The notes beneath the pieces are model-generated. The model worked only from the letters and a program-made list of their open reading frames with translations. It made no database searches and was not told the DNA's origin. A DNA stretch of 7,108 bases. It comes from Aquificota bacterium. GTDB lineage: Bacteria > Aquificota > Aquificia > Aquificales > Aquificaceae. Made by a program: the position numbers and the translations under genes. Of the stretch, positions 5,694 through 7,108 are shown one piece after another. The stretch lies in the NCBI GenBank assembly GCA_024280065.1, contig JAJRQX010000078.1, forward strand, positions 1-7,108, in the 5' to 3' direction. Position 1 is the stretch's first letter; every line of letters begins with the position of its first letter.

Positions 5694-6926
5694 TCACACT
5701 ACTTTCTCGTATATGAGCTTAGGTTTCTCCTTTCTCCTTACCGTATCCTCGTCCACTATGACCTTCTTCACGTTTCCTAAGGAGGGTATCTCAAACATGA
5801 TGTCGGACATTATCTCCTCCATTATGGCCCTCAGCCCCCTAGCTCCCGTGCGCCTCCTTATCGCCTCTTTCGCTATCTCCCTTAAGGCTCCCTCGGTGAA
5901 CTCAAGGTCAACACCGTCAAAGGAGAGTAGCTTCTTATACTGCTTTACAAGGGCGTTCTTAGGTTCAACGAGAATCCTGACGAGATCATCCTCTTTGAGC
6001 TCGTCAAGGGTCGCTATTACGGGGAGCCTTCCCACGAACTCAGGTATGAGGCCGTATCTTATCAGGTCGTCCGGTTCAACAAGGGAGAGGATATTCTCCT
6101 CTTCGCTCACCTTCTTTATTGAAGACTCAAAACCCATCGTGGACTTTCCTATCCTGTGCTTTATTATCTCCTCAAGGCCTACGAAGGCTCCACCGCATAT
6201 GAAGAGTATATCCGTTGTGTCTACCTGGATGAACTCCTGGTGGGGGTGCTTTCTTCCGCCCTGGGGAGGAACGTTGGCGACGGTTCCCTCTATTATCTTC
6301 AGGAGGGCCTGCTGGACACCTTCACCCGAGACATCCCTCGTTATCGACGGGTTTATGCCCGACTTCTTGGCTATCTTGTCTATCTCGTCTATGTAAACTA
6401 TACCCTTCTGGGCAGCCTCAACATCATAGCCGCAGTTCTGAAGGAGTCTAGTGAGGACGTTCTCCACATCCTCACCTACATAGCCCGCCTCGGTTAGTGA
6501 TGTTGCGTCCGCTATGGCGAAGGGGACATCAAGTATCTTGGCGAGCGTCTTTGCAAGGAGCGTTTTACCCGAACCCGTCGGACCTATAAGGAGTATGTTG
6601 CTCTTCTCAACTTCAACGTCTCCTATGTCTAAACCCAGTTCCTTAGCCCTTATCCTCTTGTAGTGGTTGTAAACCGCAACGGAGAGGATCTTCTTAGCCC
6701 TCTCCTGACCTATCACATATTCGTCAAGGATCCTCTTTATCTTGCCCGGTGTGGGCAGGTTTTCAAGGTTTACGTTGAACCTGTCCCGCCTGTGCTGTTT
6801 GACTAAGGTGTAGCACTTCTCAACACACTCATCGCATATGAACGTGTCCTTAGGGCCCGCTATCAGGATCAGGACTTCATCTTGAAGCTTACCGCAGAAG
6901 GAACACCTGTTCTTCTCGTTTCCCAT
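5694..6926 (-). CDS. clpX: ATP-dependent Clp protease ATP-binding subunit ClpX
   Basis: ClpX is the hexameric AAA+ unfoldase that recognises tagged or damaged proteins and feeds them into ClpP. At 410 residues it is full length. The N-terminal zinc-binding domain has C8, C11, C31 and C34. [18 protein letters not shown] (57-74) starts the AAA+ part. Walker A is GPTGSGKT (115-122). The pore-1 loop is GYVGEDV (148-154). Walker B is IVYIDEIDK (176-184). The RKH substrate loop is at 225-227. IPEFVGRLP (294-302) carries the expected trans-acting arginine, and sensor 2 is [10 protein letters not shown] (358-367). The ClpP-docking loop reads MGF (264-266) rather than the usual IGF. The ATG at 6926 is backed by an AGAGGT ribosome site and by the [12 protein letters not shown] zinc-finger start. 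It lies two bases after the clpP stop and one base before amrB, so it is the second gene seen in a tight operon. Confidence 0.98.
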   Translation of the reverse strand: MGNEKNRCSFCGKLQDEVLILIAGPKDTFICDECVEKCYTLVKQHRRDRFNVNLENLPTPGKIKRILDEYVIGQERAKKILSVAVYNHYKRIRAKELGLDIGDVEVEKSNILLIGPTGSGKTLLAKTLAKILDVPFAIADATSLTEAGYVGEDVENVLTRLLQNCGYDVEAAQKGIVYIDEIDKIAKKSGINPSITRDVSGEGVQQALLKIIEGTVANVPPQGGRKHPHQEFIQVDTTDILFICGGAFVGLEEIIKHRIGKSTMGFESSIKKVSEEENILSLVEPDDLIRYGLIPEFVGRLPVIATLDELKEDDLVRILVEPKNALVKQYKKLLSFDGVDLEFTEGALREIAKEAIRRRTGARGLRAIMEEIMSDIMFEIPSLGNVKKVIVDEDTVRRKEKPKLIYEKVV

Positions 6927-6928
6927 GA

Positions 6929-7108
6929 TTACCTCTTCTCTATAACCCTATCTATAACACCGTATTCCTTGGCCTCCTCAGGTGACATGAAGTAGTCCCT
7001 CTCAACGTCCTGCTCTATCTTCTCTATGGGCTGTCCTGTGTGCTTTGCCAGTATCTCGTTCAGCATCCTCTTAATCCTCTTTATCTCCTCCGCGTGTATG
7101 ATAATATC
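6929..7108 (-). CDS. clpP: ATP-dependent Clp protease proteolytic subunit ClpP, C-terminal end, cut by the window edge
   Basis: I translated the minus strand from 7108 to the TAA at 6931-6929, which gives 59 residues. The order [20 protein letters not shown], then [19 protein letters not shown], then [17 protein letters not shown] is the typical ClpP C-terminal handle helix and last strand. In complete ClpP the D of the ERDYFMS segment is the catalytic Asp of the Ser-His-Asp triad, or very close to it; Ser and His lie outside the window. Two ClpP heptamers form the chamber that degrades what ClpX unfolds. The clpX ATG follows after two bases, and the clpX ribosome site lies within the end of clpP, so the two are surely one transcript. 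Its start and any promoter are outside the window. Confidence 0.95.
   Translation of the reverse strand, partial: DIIIHAEEIKRIKRMLNEILAKHTGQPIEKIEQDVERDYFMSPEEAKEYGVIDRVIEKR
6931..6936 (-). promoter_or_regulatory. Ribosome binding site of clpX
   Basis: On the minus strand AGAGGT lies 4 bases before the clpX ATG, inside the last codons of clpP. It is the clearest Shine-Dalgarno sequence in the window; the other starts have weak or no match. Confidence 0.7.

Noticed and set aside
5680..6396. Long plus-strand open frame of 238 codons opposite clpX
   Set aside because: It lies antisense to a certain clpX, has a Ser/Leu/Arg-rich composition typical of the complement of an AAA+ gene, and shows no family motif.
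1..7108. CRISPR array, insertion sequence, prophage or riboswitch
   Set aside because: No spaced repeats, transposase or phage motifs, or structured leaders were seen; the gaps between genes are 23 bases or fewer apart from the tRNA.

Overview
The window looks like ordinary chromosome from a thermophilic Aquificota-type bacterium (Aquifex/Hydrogenobacter/Thermocrinis relatives). The proteins are rich in Glu, Lys and Arg. Arg is mostly AGG/AGA and Ile mostly ATA. Genes are packed with gaps of a few bases or overlaps, and Shine-Dalgarno sequences are mostly weak. The long ThyX and the AmmeMemoRadiSam-B protein with an extra N-terminal domain also fit that lineage, from memory of the families. 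I cannot fix the genus. I see no mobile element, CRISPR array, prophage gene or cryptic origin, and no stretch over 300 bases lacks a gene.

Layout. At the left edge, on the minus strand, is the 5' part of a hotdog-fold (PaaI-like) thioesterase. A 23-base AT-rich gap separates it from a divergent plus-strand tRNA with a CAT anticodon (200-276). Eight bases after the tRNA CCA begins a membrane-anchored PpiD/SurA-N-type periplasmic chaperone (285-1601), followed after 19 bases by transketolase (1621-3618). The plus-strand unit is therefore probably tRNA, chaperone, tkt. From the right edge, the minus strand carries the end of clpP, then clpX, amrB (AmmeMemoRadiSam system protein B, MEMO family) and thyX. 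These are separated by 2 bases, 1 base and a 4-base ATGA overlap, so they form a tight and probably translationally coupled operon. The two units converge, and the tkt and thyX stop codons overlap by 4 bp at 3615-3618.

How the genes work together. ClpX and ClpP form the ATP-dependent unfoldase-protease. ThyX makes dTMP and transketolase supplies pentose phosphates, so the two converging units both touch nucleotide supply, though nothing shows co-regulation. The MEMO-family protein has no established biochemical role, and its tight placement between clpX and thyX is the most interesting context here. The periplasmic chaperone keeps the SurA/PpiD N-terminal chaperone region but has a degenerate parvulin region.

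I do not see a clear new defence or mobile system. The points worth checking are the tRNA-mRNA junction, the shared divergent promoter box, a palindrome filling the chaperone-tkt gap, the ThyX insertion, the MEMO fusion and operon, and the overlapping convergent ends.
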